Positions 55,348-64,000 of a stretch of 64,000 nucleotides of DNA are shown in pieces. Position 1 is the first letter of the stretch, and each line of letters opens with the position of its first letter. Position numbers and translations under genes: made by a program. The notes under the pieces are model-generated. The model ran no database searches. It saw nothing but the letters and a program-made list of their open reading frames with translations, and was not told where the DNA came from. The DNA comes from JAYFQE01 sp034927345 (GTDB lineage Bacteria; Bacillota; Clostridia; Saccharofermentanales; UBA5734), in contig JAYFQE010000020.1 of the NCBI GenBank assembly GCA_034927345.1, forward strand, positions 17,826-81,825. Reading direction: 5' to 3'.

Positions 55348-57402
55348 ATGAATCAGAAATTACGTCCGCCGGCGGTACCTTTAATAACCGCAGATCCCTT
55401 TTTCTCAATCTGGAGTTTTGCCGATACTTTATCCGGCGATACGACCCGTCATTGGACTGGCGCGTCCAACAGCCTGATCGGGCTGATCCGCGTCGACGGC
55501 TGCGCCTGGCGTTTCCTCGGCCTCGAATCCGAGGACCGCAGCCTGAGAATCGGCGAATTGCCGGCTATGCCGCAGATATCGCTGGATGTAACCGCAACCA
55601 GGACAACATATGTCTTCGCGACGGATGCGGTACGGCTGGAAGTCTGTTTTGCCGCGCCGCTGCTGCTTGACGATCTGATGATCGCTTCGCGGCCGGCCAA
55701 TTATCTGACCCTGACTCTCACCGCTTTGGACGGCCGCGCTCATGAAGCGGCCGTGTATCTGGATATAACTGGCGAGCTTTGCGCCGACCGGATCGAAAAG
55801 GCCGTAATCGCCGGCCGGCAGGAGAATCTGGATGGCCGGCAGTCTGTCTGCTTGTTTAATACGGCGCAGACTCAGCCGCCATTGACGGTTTCCGGTGATG
55901 ATCAGCGGATAGACTGGGGTTCGGTTTATCTGGTTGCGCTGGATCCTCAGGCTGAAGCCCGGATCGGATCGGCTAATCTGCGGCCGGCTTTTGCCGCGGA
56001 AGGCCGGCTCAATCCGGACAGCATTGGCGCTCATCCACGCTGGCCGGATGATTCGGCTCCTCTGGTAGGCGCCGTGACGGCCCGCCTGGATTTGCCGGCC
56101 GGACCGGCCTCGTCTCCGGCGACCGCCGCGACAGCGTTCATTTACGCTTATGATGATGAACAGAAGTCGATCAACTATTTCGGGAATCCGACTCCGGCTT
56201 ATTGTTTTAAGGATGGCGCGTCTTTTCGCGATATCCTGAATCTGGCTGTCCGGGATTATCCTGAGCTGCTAAAACGCTGCGCGGCATTTGACCGCCGCCT
56301 GGCCGACAGCTGCGCGCAGGCCGGCGGCCCTCAATATGCCGCGATAGCCGCGTTGGCCTATCGCCAGGCCGTTGCCGCGCATAAACTGATCGCCGACGAA
56401 ACAGGCGCCGTCATTTTCTTATCTAAAGAGTGTTTCAGCAACGGCTGCATCGGCACCGTTGATGTCAGTTACCCGTCGACACCCCTGTTTCTGGCCTTAT
56501 GTCCCGAACTCGTCCGCGGCATGCTGCGCCCGATTTTCCGGTTTGCCGCTATGCCGGCCTGGCCGTATGATTTTGCGCCGCACGATGTCGGCCAATACCC
56601 GCTGGCCACCGGCCAGGTTTACGGTTTGGATCATGAGCAGTACGACCTGAAATACCAAATGCCGGTTGAAGAATGCGGCAATATGCTGATCATGACGGCA
56701 GCCGCCTGCCGGGCGGACGGCGACTTTTCCCTGGCCCGCGCCTGGCGGACTCAATTGGAAGGCTGGGCCGGCTATTTACTGAAGTATGGCCAGGATCCCG
56801 GCGAACAACTCTGTACCGATGATTTCGCCGGTCATCTCAGCCACAACGCCAATCTGTCGATTAAAGCGATTGTCGGTCTGGGCGCCTATGCCATGATTCT
56901 TGAGTCGATCGGAGAGCCGGAGAACGCCGGATCCTATCGCCGGGCCGCTGCTTCGATGGCTGGTCAATGGCTTGCCCTGGCTGACGATGGCGATCACACC
57001 CAGCTGACTTTCGACAAGCCCGGAACCTGGTCCATGAAATACAACCTCTTCTTTGACCGTTTGCTGGGACTGGATCTCTTTCCCGGCAACCTGTATAAGG
57101 AAGAAGTCGCTTCATATCTGAAACGGCAGAACCGTTATGGGCTGCCGCTTGACTCCCGGTCTGCCTATACCAAATCCGACTGGCTGATCTGGTGCGCCGC
57201 GCTCAGCGATGATCAGGATCAGATCCGCAGCCTGATCGAGCCGCTGTTCACCTATTATTGCGAAACCGGCAGCCGTATCCCCCTGACCGACTGGTATGAC
57301 ACGATAACCGGACAAGCGCTGCATTTCCGCGCCCGTTCGGTGGTCGGCGGGTTCTTTGCCTTATTGCTGAGCAGCCTGTGGCGGAAAGGGAGGTCTGATT
57401 GA
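55348..57402 (+). CDS. DUF4965/DUF1793 glutaminase A-family protein
   Basis: The ATG at 55348 follows CAGGAGG. The 684-residue protein has the domain order of GtaA-like proteins: an N-terminal DUF4964/DUF5127 beta region (PAVPLITADPFFSIWSF), then DUF4965 with VDVSYPSTPLFLALCPELV and YDFAPHDVGQYPLATGQ. The helical DUF1793 region with SIKAIVGLGAYAMI and LPLDSRSAYTKSDWLIWCA follows. Fungal members are called glutaminases, but many bacterial members are found with glycosidases and may act on carbohydrate. No signal peptide is visible. It overlaps the GH2 gene by one base, so the two are translated together. Confidence 0.82.
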   Translation: MNQKLRPPAVPLITADPFFSIWSFADTLSGDTTRHWTGASNSLIGLIRVDGCAWRFLGLESEDRSLRIGELPAMPQISLDVTATRTTYVFATDAVRLEVCFAAPLLLDDLMIASRPANYLTLTLTALDGRAHEAAVYLDITGELCADRIEKAVIAGRQENLDGRQSVCLFNTAQTQPPLTVSGDDQRIDWGSVYLVALDPQAEARIGSANLRPAFAAEGRLNPDSIGAHPRWPDDSAPLVGAVTARLDLPAGPASSPATAATAFIYAYDDEQKSINYFGNPTPAYCFKDGASFRDILNLAVRDYPELLKRCAAFDRRLADSCAQAGGPQYAAIAALAYRQAVAAHKLIADETGAVIFLSKECFSNGCIGTVDVSYPSTPLFLALCPELVRGMLRPIFRFAAMPAWPYDFAPHDVGQYPLATGQVYGLDHEQYDLKYQMPVEECGNMLIMTAAACRADGDFSLARAWRTQLEGWAGYLLKYGQDPGEQLCTDDFAGHLSHNANLSIKAIVGLGAYAMILESIGEPENAGSYRRAAASMAGQWLALADDGDHTQLTFDKPGTWSMKYNLFFDRLLGLDLFPGNLYKEEVASYLKRQNRYGLPLDSRSAYTKSDWLIWCAALSDDQDQIRSLIEPLFTYYCETGSRIPLTDWYDTITGQALHFRARSVVGGFFALLLSSLWRKGRSD

Positions 57403-59252
57403 TGAGTACTACCGAACAATCCATACCGCGCCCCGAATACCCCCGGCCGCAATGGCAGAGGAAAAACTGGCAGAATCTGAACGGCCGCTGGTCCTTTGCC
57501 TTTGATCCGGGCAACAGCGGCAAAGACCGCGGTTTCTCCCAGGCCGACCACGTCTTCGGTCAGGAAATCCGGGTCCCCTTTTGTCCGGAATCCCGCCTCT
57601 CCGGATTGGGTCAGACGGATTTTACGCAGGCGGTCTGGTATCAGCGGCCGTTTGATATAGGGCCTGAGGCGCTTGCCGGCCGAATCCTCCTGCATTTCGG
57701 CGCTGTCGACTATCATTGCGAAATCTGGATCAATGGCGCGGCCGGCGGCAGCCACGACGGCGGGTACAGCTCGTTTTCATTTGATATTACGGCGCTGGTC
57801 CGGGCCGGAACCAATATTCTGACGGTATACGCTTTCGACGACCTGCGCGGCGGTTGTCAGCCGTCCGGCAAACAAAGCCCGCGCTTTCAGTCTTCTGGCT
57901 GCTCGTATACCCGTACGACCGGTATCTGGCAGACGGTCTGGCTGGAGTTTGTTCCGACAGCCTATCTGGCCGCCGCCGATATTTCAGCCGATTATTTTAA
58001 GGGCGAGGTCAGCTTAGCGGTTGAAATCGCCGGCTTGGGCGCCGGACAAATGAAAGAAGGCAGCCTGTCGCTGACGGCCGGCCTGTATGACCTGCCAGGC
58101 GAGCTGCCCGACCGGCCAGAGCGGTGGCAGGAGATCGCCGCCGCCGATTTTCTGGCTGCCGACGCTGCCCGGGCGCATGCCGGATATCATCGATTAACCT
58201 TAAAACCGGCCGGAAAGGCGGCGATCAGACCCTGGACCCCCGGACAACCGCAGCTTTACGGATTGTTGATCGAATTGCGCGACGCGTCGGGGAAAATACT
58301 CGATCAAGTCCGTTCCTATACCGGATTCCGCAATCTCGACCTGCTGCCGTACGGCCTTTATCTTAACGGGCGGCCGGTCTTTCAAAGACTGGTTCTCGAT
58401 CAGGGCTTTTATCCGGAAGGCATTTATACGGCGCCGTCCGATCTGGATCTGAAAAGCGATATTGAACGTTCCATGGCGCTGGGTTTTAATGGCGCCAGAC
58501 TGCATGAAAAGGTTTTTGAGGCCCGCTTTCTATACTGGGCGGACCGTCTGGGTTATCTGGTCTGGGGCGAACAAGCCAACTGGGGGCTGAATATCGACAC
58601 GGGCGACGGATTGATTCATTTTCTGCCGGAATGGCTGGAAGTCTTGCGGCGCGACCGCAATCATCCGGCGATTATCGGCTGGTGCCCCTTTAACGAAACC
58701 TGGGATCATAACGGCCGCCGCCAATGCGACGAGGTCCTGCGCCAGGTCTATCAGGTAACCAAAATCGTGGATCCCTCAAGGCCGGTTATTGATACCAGCG
58801 GCAATTTTCATGTCGCGACCGATATTTTCGACGTCCATGATTATGAACAGGACCCAGCTGTTTTTGCCGGACATTATCAAGCCATGCGGGAAGGCGGCGC
58901 TCCTTATGTTACTTTTGCCGACCGGCAGCATGATGAAGGACAGCCCTATATGGTCAGCGAATACGGCGGCACCTGGTGGAATCCGAATTGCCAGAACGGT
59001 TGGGGATACGGCCATAATCCGCAGAGCGAAACCGAGCTGGCCGGCCGCTATGAAGGACTGACCCGGGTTTTGTTGGATAATCCGCATATTTGCGGCTTTT
59101 GTTATACCCAGCTGACCGATGTCGAACAGGAACAAAACGGCCTCTATACCTACGACCGCCAGCTGAAATTCTCCCCGGACATTTATGCGCGGATTGCCGC
59201 GGTCAACCGGACGCCGGCCGCTTTCGAACAAGGACCGGCGTTGTTGAAATAA
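57402..59252 (+). CDS. GH2 family glycoside hydrolase
   Basis: The start is ATG 57402, 8 bases after GGGAGG and overlapping the previous stop (TGATG). The 616-residue protein has the GH2 layout: sugar-binding jelly roll (PRPEYPRPQWQRKNWQNLNG, FGAVDYHCEIWINGAAGGSH), Ig-like domain (about 190-310) and a catalytic barrel. The acid/base Glu is in GWCPFNETWDH and the nucleophile Glu in YMVSEYGGTW. Specificity could be beta-galactosidase, glucuronidase or mannosidase. It lacks a signal peptide, so it acts on imported oligosaccharides. A small GC-rich hairpin (59256-59274) follows its stop. Confidence 0.88.
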   Translation: MSTTEQSIPRPEYPRPQWQRKNWQNLNGRWSFAFDPGNSGKDRGFSQADHVFGQEIRVPFCPESRLSGLGQTDFTQAVWYQRPFDIGPEALAGRILLHFGAVDYHCEIWINGAAGGSHDGGYSSFSFDITALVRAGTNILTVYAFDDLRGGCQPSGKQSPRFQSSGCSYTRTTGIWQTVWLEFVPTAYLAAADISADYFKGEVSLAVEIAGLGAGQMKEGSLSLTAGLYDLPGELPDRPERWQEIAAADFLAADAARAHAGYHRLTLKPAGKAAIRPWTPGQPQLYGLLIELRDASGKILDQVRSYTGFRNLDLLPYGLYLNGRPVFQRLVLDQGFYPEGIYTAPSDLDLKSDIERSMALGFNGARLHEKVFEARFLYWADRLGYLVWGEQANWGLNIDTGDGLIHFLPEWLEVLRRDRNHPAIIGWCPFNETWDHNGRRQCDEVLRQVYQVTKIVDPSRPVIDTSGNFHVATDIFDVHDYEQDPAVFAGHYQAMREGGAPYVTFADRQHDEGQPYMVSEYGGTWWNPNCQNGWGYGHNPQSETELAGRYEGLTRVLLDNPHICGFCYTQLTDVEQEQNGLYTYDRQLKFSPDIYARIAAVNRTPAAFEQGPALLK

Positions 59253-59282
59253 AGCGCCCGGGCGGACGGCGGGCTGTAAGAT

Positions 59283-60794
59283 TTATTCAGGCCAGGCCAG
59301 TTTGTCGATAACCCAGGCCGTCAGTTCGTTCAGGGACGGATGGATGACCATGGATCGGGTGATCGGGTCCAAAGATCCGGTTTCCGGCCAAAGAGGGAAG
59401 AGCCCCGGTATTTGCCGGGCTCTTTCTTCGTCGTGTGCAGGCCTGTCAAAGGACTGCCGATGGCAGCGATAGCCGGCATTCATCAGATAAACAAAGGATT
59501 GGATCAAAATGGCGGCGTGAGGGCCGATAATGTGAACGCCGATGATTTTCATATTCTCGTCGACGAGCAGCTTGACGAAACCATCATCGGGATCCCCCTT
59601 ACGGTATCCCATGGCATAACCCATGGCAATGGATGAATAATAATTGACGCCGACCTGATACTTGATGCCGCGTTCACGCGCTTCCTGCTCGCGCAGGCCG
59701 ACATGGGCGATTTGTGGCGATGTGAAGATGGCCCAGGGTACATGCTGATAATTCATAGCCTGTTTGCTGAGATCGGGACGAAACATGTTGTGCAGACAGA
59801 CTTCCGCTTCTTGATTGGCTTTGTGGCGGAACGGGTATTTGCCGTTGACATCGCCCAGCGCCCAGATGTTGCGCCGGTTTGTTTCCAGATACTCATTGGT
59901 GAGGATATAGCCGCGGGCATCGACGGCAATCCCGGCTTTACCGGCCTGAAGCAGATCGGCGTTGGACTGGACGCCGGAGGCGACGAATAATTCTTCGCCA
60001 TACAGAGTTCTGGTCTCGCCGCTTTCCAGACTGCGGACGGTCAGCGACTTACCGCCGTCGTTCCGGCCGGCCCCGACCGCCTGGTGATTGGTGATAACCT
60101 CGATGCCCTGTCGGACCAGATTTGTTTCCAGATGCCGGCTGACCACCTCTTCTTCAGTCGGCGCCAGATGCGGCATCATCTCCACGAGGGTTACTTTTGT
60201 CCCAAAAGCTGAAAAAATATGAGCAAATTCCAGACCGATGGATCCGCCGCCCAAAATGATCAGACTTTTCCATGGCCTGGCGGGGAACCGGTCGGAAAAA
60301 AAGGACGCTGAAGTCAGATAACCGGCGTTCTCCAAACCGGCAACCGGCGGAACATGAGGGCGCGAACCCGGCGCCAGGACGATCAGATCGGCTTGAAAGG
60401 GTTCTGTAAGACCGTTTTTTTCATCAGGAACCTGTAAAGTACAGGATCCGGTAAATGACGCCGTACCACGGTAAACGGTCAGGTTTTTAACCTGGGCCAA
60501 ACTGGTTTCAAGAACCTTGTTATAATCGATATAATGCCAAACGCGGCGGGTTATCGTCGCCCAGTCAAAGGATTCGAGCTGCCAATTGAGCCCTGTCTGC
60601 CGGGCTTTCTCATTTTCCCGGATCAAATCGGCCGGATAAACCAGGATTTTTGATGGAATACAGCCCCGGTTTAGACAGGTGCCGCCGAATTTGGCATTTT
60701 CTATAATGGCGCATTTCCGGCCTTTCTCCAGGGCGGTTTCCAAAACGGTCAATCCAGCGCCGCTGCCAACAACAGCTACATCGTAATGATCCAT
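59283..60794 (-). CDS. Dihydrolipoyl dehydrogenase/mycothione reductase-like flavoprotein
   Basis: The ATG at 60794 has AGGTGG before it. The 503-residue protein is a pyridine nucleotide-disulfide oxidoreductase with FAD motif VAVVGSGAGLTVLETALEKG, the redox-active disulfide GGTCLNRGCIPSK, NAD(P) loop LIILGGGSIGLEFAHIF, and FAD motif IWALGDVNGKYPF. The C-terminal His-Glu pair is in VIHPSLNELT. Members reduce lipoamide, mycothiol-type or other disulfides with NAD(P)H. No lipoamide-complex genes are adjacent, so a stand-alone thiol or metal-related role is as likely. Confidence 0.85.
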   Translation of the reverse strand: MDHYDVAVVGSGAGLTVLETALEKGRKCAIIENAKFGGTCLNRGCIPSKILVYPADLIRENEKARQTGLNWQLESFDWATITRRVWHYIDYNKVLETSLAQVKNLTVYRGTASFTGSCTLQVPDEKNGLTEPFQADLIVLAPGSRPHVPPVAGLENAGYLTSASFFSDRFPARPWKSLIILGGGSIGLEFAHIFSAFGTKVTLVEMMPHLAPTEEEVVSRHLETNLVRQGIEVITNHQAVGAGRNDGGKSLTVRSLESGETRTLYGEELFVASGVQSNADLLQAGKAGIAVDARGYILTNEYLETNRRNIWALGDVNGKYPFRHKANQEAEVCLHNMFRPDLSKQAMNYQHVPWAIFTSPQIAHVGLREQEARERGIKYQVGVNYYSSIAMGYAMGYRKGDPDDGFVKLLVDENMKIIGVHIIGPHAAILIQSFVYLMNAGYRCHRQSFDRPAHDEERARQIPGLFPLWPETGSLDPITRSMVIHPSLNELTAWVIDKLAWPE

Positions 60795-60908
60795 ATGGGC
60801 CACCTGCCTTCAAAATACCTGCGGCGCAGGCAAAATCCGGAGTATGGTGCTCTTCTGACTCTATCGTAAAGTGAGCCGGACAATCTGTCAATGGATGGTC
60901 TCCTGTGG

Positions 60909-60914
60909 TAAAAT
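60909..60914 (+). promoter_or_regulatory. Extended -10 promoter of the glycerate kinase gene
   Basis: TAAAAT follows TGG (extended -10) and lies 36 bases before the ATG. CTGTCA about 18 bases upstream may serve as -35. Confidence 0.5.
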
Positions 60915-60950
60915 ACGCCTGATCAGATATAAACCGGCACGGAGGTATCT

Positions 60951-62093
60951 ATGAGAAAAATCGTTCTGGCTCCAGACTCATTCAAAGGGACGATGAGTTC
61001 AATCGAGGTTTGCGCTATCGCCGCCGAGGGCATTCGCGCGGTCAGTCCGGAGATTGAAACCGTTCAAGTGCCGATTGCCGACGGCGGCGAAGGTACTGTC
61101 GACGCTTTTCTTGTGGCGGCAGGCGGTAAACGCCGGACTTGCAAAGCCCTGGATCCTTTGTTCCGCGAGATCGAGTCATTTTACGGCATTTTACCTGACG
61201 GCCGGACAGCGGTGATTGAAATGGCTGCCGCATCCGGTCTTCCGCTGGTCGGCGACGATAAGAATCCTCTTTTGACCACAACATACGGTACCGGCCAGCT
61301 GATTGCCGACGCGATAGAACAAGGCTGCCGCCGGCTGATAATCGGAATCGGCGGCAGCGCGACCAATGACGGCGGCTGCGGCATGGCCGCAGCTCTGGGC
61401 GCGCGTTTCCTCGACGCCGCCGGCGCCGAAATCCCGCTTAACGGCGGCGGCCTGGCCCGGCTGGATCATATCGATGTGTCGCGGATGCTGCCGCTGCTGC
61501 GCGACTGTGAGATCATCGTCGCCTGTGACGTCGATAATCCGCTGGTTGGGCCTGAAGGCGCTTCAGCCGTCTTCGGCCCGCAAAAAGGCGCCGATCCGGC
61601 CATGGCCGCCTTATTGGACGAGAACCTGCGCCACTATGCCTCGGTAATCCAACGGGATTTAGGCCCGGATCTGGCGGCGGTTCCCGGCGCCGGGGCGGCC
61701 GGCGGCCTCGGAGCAGGCCTTCTGGCTTTTACCGGAGCGTCGGTCCGCTCGGGCATCGATACGGTGCTGGATTGCGTTCATTTCGATGACCTGATCCGGG
61801 ATGCCGACCTGATCATTACCGGCGAAGGCCGGATCGACGGCCAGAGCCTGCGCGGCAAAGTGCCGGTAGGCATTGCCGCCCGGGCCGCCAAACAGGGCGT
61901 CCCGGTTATCGCTGTGGTCGGCGATATCGGCGATGACGCCGAAAAGGTCTATCAAGCCGGCATTCAAGCTGTTTTCAGCACGATGCGCCGGCCTTTGCCG
62001 TTTGAAATTGCCCGCTGCCGCTGCCGGCAGGATCTGCGGGCAACGATCGAATCTTTGATGCGTTTTGCCGCGATTTGCAACACACGGTACTGA
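60951..62093 (+). CDS. Glycerate kinase
   Basis: The 380-residue cytoplasmic protein matches the GlxK/GarK family: KIVLAPDSFKGTMSSIEVC, VPIADGGEGTVDAFL, IGIGGSATNDGGCGMAAALGA, and GAGAAGGLGAGLLAF, then LIITGEGRIDGQSLRGKVP. It phosphorylates D-glycerate to 2-phosphoglycerate (or 3-), feeding sugar acid breakdown into glycolysis. GGAGG precedes the ATG. It is monocistronic or starts a short unit with the small Cys protein. Confidence 0.93.
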   Translation: MRKIVLAPDSFKGTMSSIEVCAIAAEGIRAVSPEIETVQVPIADGGEGTVDAFLVAAGGKRRTCKALDPLFREIESFYGILPDGRTAVIEMAAASGLPLVGDDKNPLLTTTYGTGQLIADAIEQGCRRLIIGIGGSATNDGGCGMAAALGARFLDAAGAEIPLNGGGLARLDHIDVSRMLPLLRDCEIIVACDVDNPLVGPEGASAVFGPQKGADPAMAALLDENLRHYASVIQRDLGPDLAAVPGAGAAGGLGAGLLAFTGASVRSGIDTVLDCVHFDDLIRDADLIITGEGRIDGQSLRGKVPVGIAARAAKQGVPVIAVVGDIGDDAEKVYQAGIQAVFSTMRRPLPFEIARCRCRQDLRATIESLMRFAAICNTRY

Positions 62094-62184
62094 AAACCCG
62101 AAGGGAACGGTTTATGATCGAACCAGAGCTATAAGCCGGCCGGCTGCCGGCGGTTGTCATCAAAGGCTTTGGAGGTGAAAAATC

Positions 62185-62394
62185 ATGACCGATCGGATAA
62201 CCCAGGTATGGTGTCCCATTTATGATAAGAAGATCAGCGTGGACTTGTGCCGCGATCACCAGATGGTCGGAGACAATGAATTTATTCCGCGCATCATGGA
62301 AGACGAACTGGTTCCGGGCTGGCGGAAAAAATGCGAAAACTGCCCCAACGCCGGCCGCTTTTCGATGGAACCGCCGGAAATGGACCACGAATAG
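62185..62394 (+). CDS. Small four-cysteine protein, probable metal binding
   Basis: The 69-residue protein starts after GGAGGTG. Its four Cys (residues 10, 22, 50 and 53, in VWCPIYD, DLCRDHQ and KKCENCPN) suit a zinc or iron site. No membrane segment or known domain. It lies after glycerate kinase in the same direction with about 90 bases between. Function unknown. Confidence 0.7.
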   Translation: MTDRITQVWCPIYDKKISVDLCRDHQMVGDNEFIPRIMEDELVPGWRKKCENCPNAGRFSMEPPEMDHE

Positions 62395-62412
62395 GCCGGC
62401 CTGGCCAAACGG

Positions 62413-62910
62413 CTAATTTCCGTAGCTGCCCTGAATATCTGCCTGTGCCAGGATATGGCCTTGCATAGCGCGGAACAACTCGTTCATATAAAATCCCTTT
62501 TTCAGGTGGAGCAGCGTATCCAGCGCATAAACATGCAGCTCATAAATATGCGGCGCGTCGGGCGGCGACATGCCGCCGTAACAGCTGACGGCCAGGCGAT
62601 CCTGGCGCCCCAGTTTGCCTGAATTGCTGTTGGTGCCCTGAACAAAGTCCGTGGCGGTCTGGCTTTCGTTGGCCAGCAGCTCGGTTCTGGTAATATCGGC
62701 CGCGATCCAGTGGATCCAGGAAAAACCGCAAACCGGCACAGCGTCTTTATCTTCCAGAAAGAGCGCAAAGGATACGGTTCCGGCCGGCGCGTCTTCGATC
62801 CGCAGCGGCAGGGAGCAGGTCGGCATGCCCTGCCGGTCGAACTGCCGGCCGCGCTTGCCGTATATGTCGGCGATAACGCCATGGACAATGCCGGTACTGG
62901 TGACTTTCAT
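62413..62910 (-). CDS. YbhB/YbcL family PEBP-like protein
   Basis: The 165-residue protein has the PEBP (Raf kinase inhibitor-like) features DAPAGTVSFALFLEDKDAV, GFSWIHWIAADI, GMSPPDAPHIYELHVYALD, and a C-terminal helix with MQGHILAQADIQGSYGN. Bacterial members bind small anionic ligands; none of this type has a well-settled role. No signal peptide, so it is cytoplasmic. It is convergent with the Cys protein gene. Confidence 0.85.
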   Translation of the reverse strand: MKVTSTGIVHGVIADIYGKRGRQFDRQGMPTCSLPLRIEDAPAGTVSFALFLEDKDAVPVCGFSWIHWIAADITRTELLANESQTATDFVQGTNSNSGKLGRQDRLAVSCYGGMSPPDAPHIYELHVYALDTLLHLKKGFYMNELFRAMQGHILAQADIQGSYGN

Positions 62911-63403
62911 AGGATCATCTCCTTCATTTAGGCGACAGTATTTAGGCGACAGTTTGACGAAATATAATCAGGATGCCTCGCAAGTGCCGGAAACACCTGC
63001 GGGCATCCCTTAAACCTGATTGTTATGGAGTCAGGAGCTCTCTTTTCAGCCTCGCTTTTGGGTGAGGATAAACGGGGTTAACCTCGTTGGTTTATGCTGT
63101 CATCATTATAACGCTTGATCATGATATTTGTATAGTCTACCCTTAAATAAGCCGTAAATGACGTCACGATTTGTCATATCTGCGAACAGGAGACCGTTCC
63201 GGACTATGCGCCAGGCCGGCAGCCTGAACGCCCGCCTTAACCGCATGACGAATGATTTAGCAGCTCAGTGATTTTTAACCATAGTTTAAGAGGATAAGTA
63301 TAGTTTTTCCGGCGGCCATTTGACACAATAATAACAGAAACCGGCGGATTTACATGAAAAGCAAATTTGTCCGCCTCGGAAAAATATATGGAGGATCAAT
63401 CCG
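62911..63403. other. Long non-coding region before the DegT gene
   Basis: I see no gene here. It holds a 13-base direct repeat (TTTAGGCGACAGT at 62927-62939 and 62941-62953), a long imperfect hairpin (62971-62986 with 62994-63008), a small hairpin (63050-63067), an imperfect palindrome centred on GGTTAACC (63068-63095), and AT-rich stretches near 63240-63350 including TTGACA (63320-63325) without a matching -10. Part could be the 5' regulatory region of the aminotransferase gene. Confidence 0.5.
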
Positions 63404-64000
63404 ATGAATAAGACGACATTAAGTCAGGAGCTGGCTCTCAACGGCGGGAAACCCGTCCGGAGCACCCCTTTGCCGGCGGCTTATCCGGGCGCCGATGTTT
63501 ATAGTGAAGAAGAAAAGCAGGCCGTTATGGCGGTTATCGAACACAAATCGCCGTATCGTTATTATGGGCCGGATGTTCTGAATAAAGTGAAGAGCTTTGA
63601 AAAGGACCTGGCGCGTCTGGCCGGCTGCAAAAACGCCCTCGGCGTAACCTCGGGAACCGCTTCGCTGGTCGTTGCCCTGAAAGCGGCCGGCATCGGCCCG
63701 GGCGACAAGGTCATCGTCCCGGCCTGCACCTTCATCGCAACGGTCGGCGCGGTCATCATAGCCGGCGCCGTGCCGGTTTTTGCCGATGTGGATGAGAGCA
63801 TGAGCCTGGATCCGGCGGCGATCGATGCTTTGGCCGATCGTTACACGAAAGCGGTCATGCCCGTTCATTTACTCGGCAATCCCTGCGATATGGATAACCT
63901 GATGGCAGCCGCCCGGCGGCACAACCTGATCGTCATCGAGGATGACGCCCAGTCCTTCGGGTCTTCGTACAAAGGACATTTTTGCGGCAGTATCGGCGAT
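63404..64000 (+). CDS. DegT/DnrJ/EryC1/StrS aminotransferase (3' end outside window)
   Basis: The ATG follows GGAGG by 8 bases, and the frame runs off the window end with 199 residues visible. Motifs are ALNGGKPVRSTPLPAAYPG, YYGPDVLNKVKSFEKDLARL, TSGTASLVVALKAAGIGPGD, VPACTFIATVGAVIIAGAVP, and IVIEDDAQSFGSSYKGHF. The PLP Lys should be just beyond the window. These enzymes make amino sugars by transferring an amino group to a keto-sugar, or act as dehydratases. The long N-terminal form with ALNGGKPVR is common in sugar catabolic and secondary loci. Confidence 0.88.
   Translation, partial: MNKTTLSQELALNGGKPVRSTPLPAAYPGADVYSEEEKQAVMAVIEHKSPYRYYGPDVLNKVKSFEKDLARLAGCKNALGVTSGTASLVVALKAAGIGPGDKVIVPACTFIATVGAVIIAGAVPVFADVDESMSLDPAAIDALADRYTKAVMPVHLLGNPCDMDNLMAAARRHNLIVIEDDAQSFGSSYKGHFCGSIGD

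Noticed and set aside
63160..63260. Possible gene remnant in the region before the DegT gene
   Set aside because: A short open stretch with two Cys was seen in one frame, but it is closed by stops on both sides and has no start or ribosome site.
1..64000. tRNA, rRNA, CRISPR array, insertion sequence or prophage
   Set aside because: Looked for clover-leaf-like sequence, regular spaced repeats, transposase or integrase motifs and found none; a dedicated tRNA and repeat search would settle this.

Overview
The window looks like chromosomal sequence from a fermentative, moderately GC-rich Bacillota/Clostridia-type bacterium. Supporting signs are strong AGGAGG ribosome sites, frequent TTG and GTG starts, YesM/YesN-type two-component regulators, LplB/YtcP-type sugar permeases, LAAC-type lipoproteins with Thr/Gly/Ala linkers, and a YtxH protein. 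Lineage below class cannot be fixed from the sequence. I see no rRNA, tRNA, CRISPR array, insertion sequence or phage gene.

Layout. 1-6.4 kb: a YtxH envelope protein, a sugar isomerase, a zinc-ribbon AIM24 protein, an FAD oxidoreductase, a GntR/DUF1648 membrane pair with a clear operator, and tcdA. 6.5-9.5 kb: a catabolic operon (oxidoreductase, amidohydrolase, oxidoreductase) ending in a good terminator. 9.7-11.8 kb: an ATP-grasp ligase and a secreted cell-wall amidase. 12.2-18.3 kb: a CUT1-type sugar importer (two permeases and a binding lipoprotein) with a membrane-anchored AraC regulator. 18.3-27.4 kb: a second importer operon on the minus strand (two permeases, YesM-like kinase, YesN-like regulator, binding lipoprotein, GH31 alpha-xylosidase). 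Neither importer encodes its own ATPase, so both probably share one encoded elsewhere.

27.5-30.2 kb: envelope genes (phosphodiester glycosidase, GT2-GtrA fusion). 30.4-36.4 kb: one 2010-residue protein combining a transglutaminase-like fold, a split SF1 helicase and a Vsr-like nuclease, a domain set often proposed to act in defence. 36.5-42 kb: nanE, an unusual SecA with a hydrophobic C-terminus, a GH38 mannosidase remnant lacking its catalytic half, and an amino-sugar kinase. 42-46.2 kb: a BmrC/BmrD-like heterodimeric ABC exporter, preceded by its own promoter, a 36-codon leader ORF with a near-perfect ribosome site, and a terminator-like hairpin whose left arm can instead pair with the leader ORF. 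This looks like an undescribed ribosome-mediated attenuation switch and is the most interesting signal here. 46.2-51.5 kb: an ECF sigma/anti-sigma pair and membrane proteins. 51.5-64 kb: two sugar isomerases, two convergent AraC regulators, a DUF4965 glutaminase-family protein with a GH2 enzyme, a disulfide oxidoreductase, glycerate kinase, a PEBP protein, and the start of a DegT aminotransferase.

Overall this is a carbohydrate-scavenging region, with glycosidases, importers, isomerases and their AraC, GntR and two-component control, mixed with envelope-maintenance and stress or efflux functions. Start codons were moved from the longest ORF to the start with a proper ribosome site where one was visible.
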